Source: Cohnella endophytica (GTDB lineage Bacteria; Bacillota; Bacilli; Paenibacillales; Paenibacillaceae). From it: a DNA stretch of 64,000 bases. Each line of letters opens with the position of its first letter. Position 1 is the stretch's first letter. The stretch is from positions 124,001 through 188,000 of the forward strand of contig NZ_RBZM01000002.1 in assembly GCF_003628305.1 (NCBI RefSeq). The letters are read 5' to 3'. Made by a program: the position numbers and the translations under genes. Positions 1 through 8,497 of this stretch are shown here, one piece after another. Below the pieces are notes generated by a model. The model was not told where the DNA came from and did not search any database. It worked only from the letters and a program-made list of their open reading frames with translations.

Positions 1-651
1 CGAGGTCCAGCCTCCCGGCGAGGCGCCCAGATCTAGCGCATTGGAGAACCGATCGAGCGGCAAATTAAACGCCCGCTCCGCCTCCAAAAGCTTAAACGCC
101 GCCCGGGAGATCAGCCCTTCGTCTTTACGGAAACGAACGGATCCTCCCGGCCAGTCCGATAAATTGTCGCGAGGGGTAGAACAGCCCATGAAAAGCTTCT
201 TTTTCGTCGCATAGACGGAGATGATCCAATCCGCTTCGCGTGCGACCGCCTCGGCGCCAAGCTCCTCCACGGCCGGTACCATCTCGTCCCGACCTTCCGC
301 CGAAGCGAACGGGAACGGACTGTTCTGCTCCTTGCGAACTTGTATCGCGACTTTGCGTCCTTGGATCCGATCTCCCAAAGTCGAAGCATAATCCCTTAAT
401 GCCTTAGCGGTGCCTTTCTCGCTGTCCGTCACGTCGATCTCTCGTTCGACCGGGAACAGATGGCGCAAGAAGATCGGCTCTTTGCGACGCAAGTCCGTCA
501 GCAATTGTTCGGGATCGTGGTCGCCGGTCGTGAACGAGAACGTCTCGCCCGGCGCGAGACCGGACACCTTCGTGCCTTGGATCCGTCTGCGGATTTCTTC
601 CATCGCGTAGGGCGCGAATCCCGGATTGGACGTTCCCACGTATGTAATCAT
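1..651 (-). CDS. FtsJ/RlmM-like RNA methyltransferase (partial)
   Basis: The frame is open from an ATG at 651 to the left edge, giving 217 residues; the rest of the protein lies outside the window. The N-terminal part (about 1-170) is not assigned. At about 176-190 there is a K-x-x-x-x-x-SRAAFKLLE segment, followed at about 206-215 by ALDLGASPGG, the S-adenosylmethionine-binding motif I of FtsJ-type ribose 2'-O-methyltransferases. The length and arrangement resemble RlmM-like enzymes that methylate RNA, but the catalytic Lys-Asp-Lys-Glu residues cannot be checked. The start overlaps the stop of the upstream ABC gene (ATGA), so it is the last visible gene of the operon that starts at mrfA. The family call is good; the substrate is unknown. 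Confidence 0.75.
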   Translation of the reverse strand, partial: MITYVGTSNPGFAPYAMEEIRRRIQGTKVSGLAPGETFSFTTGDHDPEQLLTDLRRKEPIFLRHLFPVEREIDVTDSEKGTAKALRDYASTLGDRIQGRKVAIQVRKEQNSPFPFASAEGRDEMVPAVEELGAEAVAREADWIISVYATKKKLFMGCSTPRDNLSDWPGGSVRFRKDEGLISRAAFKLLEAERAFNLPLDRFSNALDLGASPGGWTS

Positions 652-1427
652 CGGCTTGTCACCTTTCCAACCTCGATCCACGGACGATCTTCCTTCCATC
701 GGATCTCGATAGGCAGGTCGTAAGCTTCCTTGAGCTTCTCCGGCGTCAGTACGTCGCGTTTGGCGCCCGAAGCGACCAATTGACCGTCGGACATGAGCGC
801 GACATGCGTGAATAGAGGAATGATTTCTTCGATATGATGCGTTACGTACAGCATGGACAAATTCCGGTTCGCTAATTCGGATAGGGACGCGAGAAACTTC
901 TCTCGCTCGTAGAGATCCAGCCCGGCGCAAGGCTCGTCCAAAATAAGCAACTCCGGCGAAGCCATCAACGTGCGCGCGAGTAATGCCTTTTTGCGCTCCC
1001 CTTGTGACAGCGTACCGAACGATTGCTCCGCCAAATGGCGCAACCCAACTCGCTCCAACTCAACGTAAGCCCGTTCGCGGACTTCATCCGCCACTTCTTC
1101 GTAAAATCGCAAATAAGCGAATGCGCCGCTCGCAACGATTTCCCACACGGGATCCCGAAGCGTCATTTTCTCGATCAACGCAGGGCTTATGTATCCGATT
1201 CTCTTGCGCATTTCCCTCACGTCGACTTGACCGTAACGGTTGCCCAATACGTCGATCGTTCCAGAAGTCGGGAACAAATAACCCGTGATCATCTCCAGAA
1301 CGGTCGATTTACCGCAACCGTTGCGGCCGAGCAGCGTCCAGTGCTCTCCCGCGTTCACCCGAAGATCCACGCCGCGAAGAATTTGCCGGTCGTCCCGGCG
1401 GAAAGTTAACCCTTGTAAATGTATCAT
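648..1427 (-). CDS. ABC transporter ATPase, YlmA/COG1119-like
   Basis: A 259-residue ABC ATPase with all motifs in order: Walker A GRNGCGKST near residue 34, signature LSQGERKK near 140, Walker B LLILDEP near 160 and an H-loop in YVTHHIEEI near 195. It belongs by eye to the stand-alone YlmA type, which has no membrane-domain gene beside it. None is visible here: the neighbours are a thioredoxin-like protein upstream and an RNA methyltransferase downstream, both joined by 4-base ATGA overlaps. The missing permease and the coupling to RNA/DNA-processing genes leave it open whether it drives transport or has a cytosolic role. ATPase call very secure; role unknown. Confidence 0.88.
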   Translation of the reverse strand: MIHLQGLTFRRDDRQILRGVDLRVNAGEHWTLLGRNGCGKSTVLEMITGYLFPTSGTIDVLGNRYGQVDVREMRKRIGYISPALIEKMTLRDPVWEIVASGAFAYLRFYEEVADEVRERAYVELERVGLRHLAEQSFGTLSQGERKKALLARTLMASPELLILDEPCAGLDLYEREKFLASLSELANRNLSMLYVTHHIEEIIPLFTHVALMSDGQLVASGAKRDVLTPEKLKEAYDLPIEIRWKEDRPWIEVGKVTSR

Positions 1428-1744
1428 GGCCTATCCCTCTCGCTTCTTAAAGTTTCCACGATTTCCGTTACGGACGGGAAACGGTATTGTTTAATCCATT
1501 CGCCCGTCTTGCGCTTGACGAGTAAGCACGGTACGCTCTCGATGCGGAACTGCTGCGCGAGTTCCGGCATGAGATTCAGATTGGCGGATGCGAGATGCAA
1601 TTCCGGCACGACTTCCGCCGCGACGGCTAACATCCGCTTCGCCGCTTGGCATGTCCCGCAGAGCGGCGTATGCACGAAAACCGCGAAAGGCGCGGGAGTA
1701 AAAGTCCACTCGCGCTTCCAATCCGCCGGTTCCCATTCATTCAT
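1424..1744 (-). CDS. Thioredoxin-like protein with CGTC motif
   Basis: A 106-residue thioredoxin fold protein. A CGTC redox motif sits at about residues 29-32 after a beta strand (FAVFVHTPLC), and a cis-proline motif SVPCLLV follows near 70, as in thioredoxins. There is no signal peptide, so it should be cytosolic. It is probably a dithiol-disulfide oxidoreductase, like the small thioredoxin-family proteins of Bacilli; the partner is unknown. The stop overlaps the ABC ATPase start by ATGA, and its start overlaps the end of the cPPR gene by 8 bases, so it is part of the repair-gene operon. The motif CGTC differs from the CGPC of the housekeeping thioredoxin. Confidence 0.8.
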   Translation of the reverse strand: MNEWEPADWKREWTFTPAPFAVFVHTPLCGTCQAAKRMLAVAAEVVPELHLASANLNLMPELAQQFRIESVPCLLVKRKTGEWIKQYRFPSVTEIVETLRSERDRP

Positions 1745-2084
1745 CGCTATACCCTCCCCTAGCGGCAGCCTCGAGCACGGAAGCCGGCATAGGTCCGTCG
1801 TGTATCGTCACTCCGGCCGGATTGGCCGCGCGTAGCTCGCGCACCATATACTCCCTGCCCATCAGGCTGGAGGAATGAACGTATACTTCCTTCGGATAAT
1901 TGCCGCTGGCGATAATTCCTTGCACGACGGCTAAACCGTTCGGCTGTCCATAACCTAGCTCGTAATCGAGCGACAACACGCGAACCGCGCTCGCCGACAT
2001 CAGCAACAAGCATTCCTCCGCCGATCTTGCAACGACGAACCCCCGCGGACATGGCCTAATGTCGTCCAAAAATACGTTAATCAC
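1737..2084 (-). CDS. cPPR-type receiver-like protein
   Basis: A 115-residue single-domain protein resembling the cyclic-phosphate processing receiver (cPPR) family: an N-terminal strand with INVFLDDIRPCPRG (DDxRxxPxG, residues 2-15), a conserved Asp at 40 in LSLDYELG and HSSS at 70-73. The family is a receiver-domain offshoot predicted by comparative genomics to act on cyclic nucleotide or RNA-end phosphates; the activity is not proven here. I chose the GTG start at 2084: a GGAGGAGG ribosome binding site lies 7 bases before it, and GTG overlaps the nfo stop as GTGA. A longer frame with an ATG at 2105 would put that binding site inside the gene. The gene sits between nfo and a thioredoxin in the repair operon. 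Confidence 0.65.
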   Translation of the reverse strand: MINVFLDDIRPCPRGFVVARSAEECLLLMSASAVRVLSLDYELGYGQPNGLAVVQGIIASGNYPKEVYVHSSSLMGREYMVRELRAANPAGVTIHDGPMPASVLEAAARGGYSDE

Positions 2085-2932
2085 CTTATCGCCTCCTCCG
2101 ACCATCGCTTCACCGTTATGAGTTGATCCCGATGCGTTATGCCTGTCCCTCCGGCTCCCGCCGGCGTTTCAAGAAAGAGCGGCACGCGAGCAAGCTCCGG
2201 CGACGTCAGCAGCTCCCGCATGTCGGCTTCGCCGATCCGGCCTTCTCCGATCGCTTCATGGCGATCTTTCAACGAACCGGAAGGATACTTGGAATCGTTC
2301 AGATGAATTGCGCGCAAGCCTTCCCAGAAAGCCAGCTTCCCCGCCCTTTCGGCGAATGCCTTCCATTGACCCGGCCGCCATTGTCCGCTTGCGTACAAAT
2401 GACAACTGTCCAAGCAAAATCCGACCTTCTCGGGGCATTCGACCAAAGTTCGGATCTGCACGAGCTCCTCGGGCGTCGTGCCCATCGGACCATGATCGCC
2501 GGCTTGGTTCTCGAGCAAGATCAATGCCCTTCCGTCCCAACGCGATGCGACATCGTTTATCCAGCGAATCATATTGCGATACCCTCTCAAGGGATCCGCG
2601 CCTTTGTAACGACCGAAATGAACGACGACGCCGATCGAACCGCAAGCTTCGGCGATCTCGAGATCGTTAAGGGTACACGCCGCCATTCGCGCCGCTTCTT
2701 CCCCTTCCGTTGCCGGATTAACGGCGTACGGCCCGTGCGCGATGGACGTGACGTTATGCAAGTCGCACCATTCCGCGCATCTTCGAGCATCGTCCCGGTC
2801 GAATGTTTTTAATGCGATAGACCTCGGGTTTTTCGGAAAATATTGAAAAGCGTTGCCGCCAAGGGCAACCGCTTGCTCCGCCGCCTTCCGATATCCTTGC
2901 CTCGTGCTGACGTGGCAGCCCGCTTTTCTCAT
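2081..2932 (-). CDS. nfo: Deoxyribonuclease IV (AP endonuclease)
   Basis: Endonuclease IV cuts DNA 5' to abasic sites and trims blocked 3' ends during base excision repair, using three zinc ions. The 283-residue protein shows the family's metal ligands: His66 (HGPY), His105 (VVHFG), Glu141 (LLEN), Asp175 and His178 (CLDSCHLYASG), His210 (HLNDSK), Asp223 and His225 (DRHEAIGEG), and Glu255 (FLETP). The length is normal for the family. The ATG at 2932 directly follows the stop of fpg with no gap, so the glycosylase that makes abasic sites and the nuclease that processes them are cotranscribed. No truncation or missing ligand is seen. Confidence 0.96.
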   Translation of the reverse strand: MRKAGCHVSTRQGYRKAAEQAVALGGNAFQYFPKNPRSIALKTFDRDDARRCAEWCDLHNVTSIAHGPYAVNPATEGEEAARMAACTLNDLEIAEACGSIGVVVHFGRYKGADPLRGYRNMIRWINDVASRWDGRALILLENQAGDHGPMGTTPEELVQIRTLVECPEKVGFCLDSCHLYASGQWRPGQWKAFAERAGKLAFWEGLRAIHLNDSKYPSGSLKDRHEAIGEGRIGEADMRELLTSPELARVPLFLETPAGAGGTGITHRDQLITVKRWSEEAIR

Positions 2933-3754
2933 CTACGCGCCCTTCGGCTGGCAGGTCGGACAATAAAACATTTTACGTCCCGTAATCGTCTCGTGCTGAA
3001 TAGTCGTGCCGCATACGCGACAAGGCTCGTCTCCGCGGTCGTATACCTGGCAAAGGTCGTTGAATCCGCCGGTCACCGTATCGTCCGAAGTGAAAGGCTG
3101 CTCCATATAACCGCCCGCTTCGATCGCCGCGGTCAGTACATTGCGGATGGAATGGTAGATTCGCTCGATCTCCTCGTCCTTCAGTCCGCTAACCGCCGCA
3201 GCCGGGAATACGTTGGCATCGAAAGCGATCTCGTCGCTGTAGCAATTGCCGATGCCCGACACGAATCGTTGATCGGTTAACGTAGTTTTGAGCTTGCCCT
3301 TCTTTCCAGCCAAGCGCTTACGGAAAGCTTCAAGCGTCAAACGCGGATCGAGCGCATCGGGGCCGAGTTCTTTTAACTCTTCGATCGCGGCTTTCGCCGT
3401 AATCCGATGTAGGTACCCTAAGCGTAAACCTCCGAAGTAAAGCGACACTCCATTGCCGAAAGAGAGGATGACTTGATATTGGCTTAGTTTCTTGGGGGCT
3501 TGCTCGCCGTAGCTCATCCATCCGCCAAGCATTAAATGCAGGTGCAGACGATATCCGTCGTCCAAGTGGAATAACAGATGTTTGCCTCTTCGCTCCACGA
3601 ACAGGATAACGCGCCCGAGTAACGACGCCTTGAACACTTCCGCCGGCTCGTTAATCGTTCCTTCGCGGTTAACGACGACGCCGGTTACTTGCTGTCCGCA
3701 CAGCAAGTGGGACAAGCGGGATCTATAATGCTCCATTTCCGGTAATTCCGGCAT
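2933..3754 (-). CDS. Fpg/Nei-family DNA glycosylase
   Basis: A 273-residue bifunctional DNA glycosylase/AP lyase of the formamidopyrimidine family, which removes oxidised bases. It begins MPELPE, giving the catalytic Pro2 (after Met removal) and Glu3; a conserved Lys sits at 58 (RRGKHLL). The helix-two-turns-helix segment VSGIGNCYSDE lies near residue 170, and a C-terminal zinc finger has Cys245, Cys248, Cys265 and Cys268. It could be the MutM orthologue or a paralogue: the usual mutM neighbour polA is absent and the finger lacks some typical residues, so I leave the symbol empty. It is followed at once by nfo and preceded by a 40-base gap after the HAD gene. Confidence 0.9.
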   Translation of the reverse strand: MPELPEMEHYRSRLSHLLCGQQVTGVVVNREGTINEPAEVFKASLLGRVILFVERRGKHLLFHLDDGYRLHLHLMLGGWMSYGEQAPKKLSQYQVILSFGNGVSLYFGGLRLGYLHRITAKAAIEELKELGPDALDPRLTLEAFRKRLAGKKGKLKTTLTDQRFVSGIGNCYSDEIAFDANVFPAAAVSGLKDEEIERIYHSIRNVLTAAIEAGGYMEQPFTSDDTVTGGFNDLCQVYDRGDEPCRVCGTTIQHETITGRKMFYCPTCQPKGA

Positions 3755-3794
3755 TCATTCTCTTCCCTTCTGATTTTCCTGCAGATGTGATTTA

Positions 3795-4640
3795 TTATTT
3801 TATGCCGTTAATCAATTGCACCAGCTCCGCCGGACCTTCGCATACCGCGTCAGGCGTTACGCCCGCGGCCTCGCAGTGCTCCTGCCAGTTCTGCTCCGTG
3901 CATAAGCCGGTCAGCACGAGGATCGCGGGACATCCCGCGTTGCGCGCCGCCGCGAGGTCCGTATAAGGATTATCCCCGATTACCCAAGCTTTGTCGGGAT
4001 CCGTTCCCGCAAGCTTCAGCGAATAATCCATTATTACGCTGGAAGGCTTGCCGATCAATATTGGCTCGATGCCCGTCGCCGCTTGCAGGGCGGCTCCTAT
4101 GCTACCCGCTCCCGGAAGAAAACCTCCGTCCACCGGCAGCAACCGATCGGGATTCGTCTGCACGAATGCCGCTCCGTTAAGCAAATGCGTCGTCGCGGTC
4201 GCGAGTTGATCGTAAGTCAATTGGCGATCCAAGCCTTGAACGACCAACTGAGCCTGAACGTCCTTCGAATCCTCATCGATCAGATGCATTCCCGCTTCTC
4301 TTAGAGCAACGCGAAGTCCGCGTTCTCCGATGACGTAAGCGTTCGCGCCGGGAAACTTCGACCTTATATAATAGGCCGCGGCCGTAGCCGAGGTGACGAT
4401 CGCGCGCTCGTCGGCCTGAATATCCATCGCATGAAGATGTTCCGCGACTTCGGCCGGAGTACGCGTCGAGTTATTCGTCACGTAATAGCAAGGAACGCCT
4501 TTGCTTACAAGTCCCTTTATCATTGCGCCGGCTCCCGGTATCGGTTCGTTCCCCCGGTACAACGTTCCGTCCAAGTCGAACAGCAGCGCTTCCGGCTTCC
4601 GCAAACTTACGGTCGCTTGTTTACTCGATGTCGCCTTCAA
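3795..4640 (-). CDS. HAD-IIA family phosphatase, NagD-like
   Basis: A 281-residue HAD phosphatase of subclass IIA (NagD / p-nitrophenyl-phosphatase-like). Motif I LLFDLDGTLYRG lies near residues 20-31, motif II YVTNNST near 55, a lysine in LIGKPSS near 198 (motif III), and motif IV VIGDNPYTDLAAARNAG near 223. Substrates of this group are sugar or nucleotide phosphates; the in vivo substrate is not known. The start is TTG at 4640 with AAAGGAAG about 10 bases upstream; there is no ATG before motif I. It starts 4 bases after mrfB, so it belongs to the same transcript. Its reason for being in a DNA repair operon is unclear; nucleotide clean-up is one guess. Confidence 0.88.
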   Translation of the reverse strand: MKATSSKQATVSLRKPEALLFDLDGTLYRGNEPIPGAGAMIKGLVSKGVPCYYVTNNSTRTPAEVAEHLHAMDIQADERAIVTSATAAAYYIRSKFPGANAYVIGERGLRVALREAGMHLIDEDSKDVQAQLVVQGLDRQLTYDQLATATTHLLNGAAFVQTNPDRLLPVDGGFLPGAGSIGAALQAATGIEPILIGKPSSVIMDYSLKLAGTDPDKAWVIGDNPYTDLAAARNAGCPAILVLTGLCTEQNWQEHCEAAGVTPDAVCEGPAELVQLINGIK

Positions 4641-4644
4641 GATG

Positions 4645-5970
4645 TCATGACTTCCTTTCGCTTGCCCGGGATATTTTCTCCCTTAACCTTGCCACCCTGC
4701 GCTGCAGCGCTTCTTTCTCTTCCCTACGCTTCTTCGCGTCGGAAATCAGTCTCGCCCTGCGTAGCGCAAGCTCCAAAGCCTTCTCCGCATAATGTAACGC
4801 CATATCCAATCGCTTATCCCGATGCTCGAAATACATGGCAAGTTCCACGTGCGCATCCAGCTTGGGAGCCGTCGCCGCTTCCGCGTATTCGGAAGCTTTC
4901 TTCCATAACGGGAGAGCCCGGGCATATTGGCCGGAGCGCTTGAACCTAGCGGCGAGCGCCAAGCTCCAGCCGCCTTCCCCGATAACTTCCCGCTCTCCGA
5001 GCCTATCGAACAGCCTTTCCGCGAGAATCGCTTCTCCGTGCTGCTCGAGCCAGCTTGCGGTCCGGAACAGCTCCTCGCTCTCCGAAGCTTCGATGATTTC
5101 CGCATCGTTTCGTCCGCTTAACAATAACCCAAAATGGACGCAGAGGGAAGCCAGCGTAAGAATGTCTTTTTCGTTGTGGGTGTAAACGCCGTGCAGATGG
5201 TCCGGGTTTCCGTCGCTTAAATATTGAAAATACAAAGCAGGCGCAAGTGACCCCGGCACGTCTTCGCCTCTCTGAATGCCGAGTCTTTCGACCTCGACCG
5301 TACTTAACCTGCACGATGGCAACGTAGTGCGCCACAAAGCCCTCGAAGGATGAAGGAAATCGATATGCCCCGGATCCGCGCCGCTCTTGCGCCAACCGTT
5401 AAGGATAAACCGGTTCGTCAGCACGGGCCAATCGAAGGTTCGCCCGTTGTAAGTTACCAGATGGCTCTTATTCTTCATATGACCGAGTAAATAGCTGAGC
5501 ATCGCCTTCTCTTCGCCGGGATGGCGGATAAGCGTCTGCTCGACGACGAACGCCGTCTCCGTGATATACCCGAATCCGATCATGAACGGAACGTTGCCCG
5601 TTCCTACGCCCAGTCCTGTCGTCTCCGTATCGAGAAACAACAAATGTTCGGGAGCGATTACTTCGTCCTTCTTATTCTGCCGGAAAGCGATAGGCTGCAA
5701 AAAAGGAGAGCAACCGTGTAAGTCCGCCAATTCGTGCGTCCCATGCCGGTACGGGAACGAATACTCGATTTTCCGAAGCAGAAAGGAACCGAATTCCGTT
5801 TCCTTCTGCGCGACGCCGATCGACCGGAATGCCTTAGGAACGGCGAAACTTTCGCCTTCTTGATCGGTTGCATCGGCTATTTTCTCCTCCTCGAGCGATG
5901 CCGGAGGTTGACTTTGTTGGGAGACGGATTCGGAACGAAGACGTCCAAGCCTTTCCCTGAGCCCGCTCAT
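4645..5970 (-). CDS. mrfB: MrfB (YprB) DEDD exonuclease with TPR tail
   Basis: In B. subtilis, MrfB is the 3'-5' exonuclease partner of the helicase MrfA in a UvrA-independent repair route for mitomycin C damage. This 441-residue homologue has the DEDD RNase H-like domain: LFLDTETTGLG (Asp114, Glu116), NGRTFDW (Asp180) and HNEKDIL (Asp269). The C-terminal third (about 310-430) is helical and repeat-like, probably TPR, and ends in an Arg/Lys-rich coiled segment. I chose ATG 5970, whose ATGA overlaps the mrfA stop, over a longer frame running back inside mrfA. mrfA and mrfB thus look translationally coupled. Confidence 0.92.
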   Translation of the reverse strand: MSGLRERLGRLRSESVSQQSQPPASLEEEKIADATDQEGESFAVPKAFRSIGVAQKETEFGSFLLRKIEYSFPYRHGTHELADLHGCSPFLQPIAFRQNKKDEVIAPEHLLFLDTETTGLGVGTGNVPFMIGFGYITETAFVVEQTLIRHPGEEKAMLSYLLGHMKNKSHLVTYNGRTFDWPVLTNRFILNGWRKSGADPGHIDFLHPSRALWRTTLPSCRLSTVEVERLGIQRGEDVPGSLAPALYFQYLSDGNPDHLHGVYTHNEKDILTLASLCVHFGLLLSGRNDAEIIEASESEELFRTASWLEQHGEAILAERLFDRLGEREVIGEGGWSLALAARFKRSGQYARALPLWKKASEYAEAATAPKLDAHVELAMYFEHRDKRLDMALHYAEKALELALRRARLISDAKKRREEKEALQRRVARLREKISRASERKS

Positions 5971-8252
5971 TCGGCTTCCCTCGTGCTTCTGAGCAACGAC
6001 ATTGCCAAGTCTTTGCCTAGCAGGCCGACTTCTTCGATCGGACCGACGCATGCCGGACAGCCGCTAAGGCAACCGCAGCCCAGAATAAGCCGCTGCGCTT
6101 CCTCCAACAGCTCGTCGTGCTTCTCGTAAAGCCGTTGACTGAGCCCGATTCCGCCGGGATAACGGTCGTAGAAATAAATCGTAGGCCGCTTCGTATGCGT
6201 CGCCTTCACTTGCGGCACGACGCGAATATCGAGCGGATCGCACATCAGATGCAGCGGAGCGAGATGGATAAGCACGTTCGCGAGGCCGAGAAGCGCCATC
6301 TGCATGTCGTTCGCGCTTCTCTTGCCCGCTTCTTCTTCGGAGAACGAGAACCAATACCCGCTCGTATGCAAAATTTCTTCCGGCAAATAGATCGGCCCGG
6401 ATCCGATGTTCTCGTGCGTGCGCAAACGGATTTTTTTGAATATCGTCGGTTTGGCCATGACGGTCACTTCGCCGTATTGTCTCTGGAGAGGACCGGACTC
6501 CGATTCCAGATCGACGTGCAGTACCTTGAGTTCGACTGCAAGGCTCGCATCCGTGAAGTAATCGACGTTCACTTCGCGCACGTACGCCTTCTTCTCCGGA
6601 TAGTCGAGCTTCTCCACTTGATATTGCACGCCTTCGTGCAAGTAGATCGCTTCCTCGTGGACGAGTGTCGGCGCGCTGAAGCGGTCTACCTCGCCGATCA
6701 CGCGGTGCCCCTCCGTCATATCGATGATGACGATGTTTTCCTGCGCGGCCGAACGTAGCGAAATATTGTGGGCGGGAAAAGCTTGCTCCATCCAATACCA
6801 GCGATTGCCGACCCGGTGCAGCACCTTTTCCTCGGCCAGAAACTCGAGCAAGTCGACGAGCTTCTCGCCTCCGAACGTATCTCCTTCCTCGAAAGGAAGC
6901 TCGTAAGCGGCGCATTTCAAGTGGTCGAGCAAGATGAGCAGATTGTCGGGATGAATACGCGCCTCTTCGGGCGGACGCCCGAGAAAATAATCCGGATTCT
7001 GGATTAAGTATTGATCTAGCGGATTACTGCTGGCTACGAGGAACGTGACCGAGCTGCCTTGCCTTCTCCCGGCTCGCCCGGATTGCTGCCAAGTGCTGGC
7101 GATCGTTCCCGGATAACCGTTCAAGACGCATGCCTGAAGCTGGCCGATGTCGATGCCGAGCTCAAGAGCGTTCGTGCTGACGACGCCGCGGATCTCGCCG
7201 CTGCGCAGCCCCTTCTCGATCTCGCGCCGCAGCTTAGGCAAGTACCCCCCGCGATAGCCGCGAATCGACTTCGTTCCGAGCTCATGCTTGATGTTTTCTT
7301 GCAAATACGTGAGCAGAATTTCCACCCGTACGCGGCTGCGCGCGAACACGATCGTCTGGATGCCGCTCTTAAGCAGCATGGCCGCTAACTTCTGCGATTC
7401 CAACACGCTGCTGCGGCGGATTCCCAACTGCTTGTTCACGACCGGCGGGTTGTAAAATACCATGTGTTTCTCTCCCGCTGGAGCGCCGTTGTCGTCGACG
7501 AGCGCGACCGATTCCCCGATGAGCCGTTCCGCATGCTCCTTCGGATTGCGAATCGTCGCGGAAGCGCAAAGAAACTGCGGATTGCTTCCGTAGAACTTGC
7601 ATATCCGTTTCAGCCTGCGGACGACGTTGGCGACATGGCTTCCGAACACTCCGCGGTACGAATGCAACTCGTCGATGATGACGTATTGGATATTCTCGAA
7701 CAATTTAACCCACTTCGTATGGTGCGGCAAAATGGCGGAATGCAGCATATCGGGATTCGTCACGACGATGTGGCCCGCGTTGCGGATCGCTTGGCGTACG
7801 GTCGGCGGAGTATCCCCGTCGTACGTATGCGTCTTGATGTCGGCTTCCATCAGATTCGCAAGCTCCTGCAGCTCGGCAACCTGATCTTGGGCCAGCGCTT
7901 TCGTCGGAAACAAATAGAGCGCCCTGGCGCTGTCGTCGTTCAATAGCTTCTGAATGACGGGCAAATTGTAACAAAGCGTCTTGCCCGAAGCAGTCGGCGT
8001 CACCGTCACGACATGGCGTCCGGAGTTAACCGCTTCGAAGGAAGCCGCTTGATGCGTATATAGTTGCGTAATGCCTTTTTTCTCTAAGGCATGGGCCAGC
8101 TTAGGGTGCACGGCGTCCGGCAGCTTGACCGTACGGGGCGGCTTTGCCGGCTCCGTATGCCAGAACGTCACGTTATCCATCAGTTCGGGCTTGCTTCTGA
8201 GCAAGCCGAGCCATTCGTCTACCGACTCCGTTCTTAACGTATACGGATTCAT
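5967..8252 (-). CDS. mrfA: MrfA (YprA) DEAD/DEAH-box helicase
   Basis: A 761-residue superfamily 2 helicase of the YprA type. Walker A TPTASGKT lies at about 85-92, motif II DELH at 194-197, motif III CASAT near 221, and motif VI QQSGRAGR near 395. The C-terminal DUF1998 region ends in four closely spaced cysteines (726, 728, 732, 735), as in B. subtilis MrfA, where they bind zinc. With MrfB it is known in Bacillus to remove mitomycin C adducts. ATG at 8252 has AGGAG 8 bases upstream. The gene is first in a nine-gene run and lies behind a promoter with a LexA-like box (8282-8310), which suggests damage induction. Confidence 0.95.
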   Translation of the reverse strand: MNPYTLRTESVDEWLGLLRSKPELMDNVTFWHTEPAKPPRTVKLPDAVHPKLAHALEKKGITQLYTHQAASFEAVNSGRHVVTVTPTASGKTLCYNLPVIQKLLNDDSARALYLFPTKALAQDQVAELQELANLMEADIKTHTYDGDTPPTVRQAIRNAGHIVVTNPDMLHSAILPHHTKWVKLFENIQYVIIDELHSYRGVFGSHVANVVRRLKRICKFYGSNPQFLCASATIRNPKEHAERLIGESVALVDDNGAPAGEKHMVFYNPPVVNKQLGIRRSSVLESQKLAAMLLKSGIQTIVFARSRVRVEILLTYLQENIKHELGTKSIRGYRGGYLPKLRREIEKGLRSGEIRGVVSTNALELGIDIGQLQACVLNGYPGTIASTWQQSGRAGRRQGSSVTFLVASSNPLDQYLIQNPDYFLGRPPEEARIHPDNLLILLDHLKCAAYELPFEEGDTFGGEKLVDLLEFLAEEKVLHRVGNRWYWMEQAFPAHNISLRSAAQENIVIIDMTEGHRVIGEVDRFSAPTLVHEEAIYLHEGVQYQVEKLDYPEKKAYVREVNVDYFTDASLAVELKVLHVDLESESGPLQRQYGEVTVMAKPTIFKKIRLRTHENIGSGPIYLPEEILHTSGYWFSFSEEEAGKRSANDMQMALLGLANVLIHLAPLHLMCDPLDIRVVPQVKATHTKRPTIYFYDRYPGGIGLSQRLYEKHDELLEEAQRLILGCGCLSGCPACVGPIEEVGLLGKDLAMSLLRSTREAE

Positions 8253-8281
8253 GTAATTTCTCCTAAAATCGTAATACCCTT

Positions 8282-8310
8282 ATTGTACAGAATACATGTT
8301 CGCACGGCAA
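8282..8310 (-). promoter_or_regulatory. mrfA promoter with LexA-like box in the spacer
   Basis: On the minus strand, -35 TTGCCG (8310-8305) and -10 TACAAT (8287-8282) are 17 bases apart, 30 bases before the mrfA ATG. The spacer and -35 edge contain CGAACATGTATTCT (8302-8289), which matches the Bacillus SOS box CGAACRNRYGTTYG at 12 of 14 positions. LexA bound here would block RNA polymerase. This is a sequence match only. Confidence 0.65.
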
Positions 8311-8440
8311 CGGGCGCTACTGTCTCTTTTTCGACAAACGGTTCAATTAAAAGCATTAACAATCTGCTCTATCTCCGAAGATCAAGCCAATTGCGACAAA
8401 TCGTGTCGGCTCCTGCGCTTTCCCGGGAAACTATTCCGGA

Positions 8441-8475
8441 AATAACAAACCGTTCTTCCGAAGAGGGAGAACGGT
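8441..8475 (-). terminator. Terminator after the YdjM-like gene
   Basis: On the minus strand ACCGTTCT pairs with AGAACGGT around an 11-base loop, followed by TTTGTTATT. It separates the YdjM-like gene from the mrfA promoter. Confidence 0.75.
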
Positions 8476-8497
8476 CGTGAAGTCGAGTTTCATTCGA

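Noticed and set aside
8283..8480. A 65-codon plus-strand frame in the mrfA-ydjM gap
   Set aside because: It covers the mrfA promoter and the ydjM-like terminator and has no ribosome binding site or homology that I can see.
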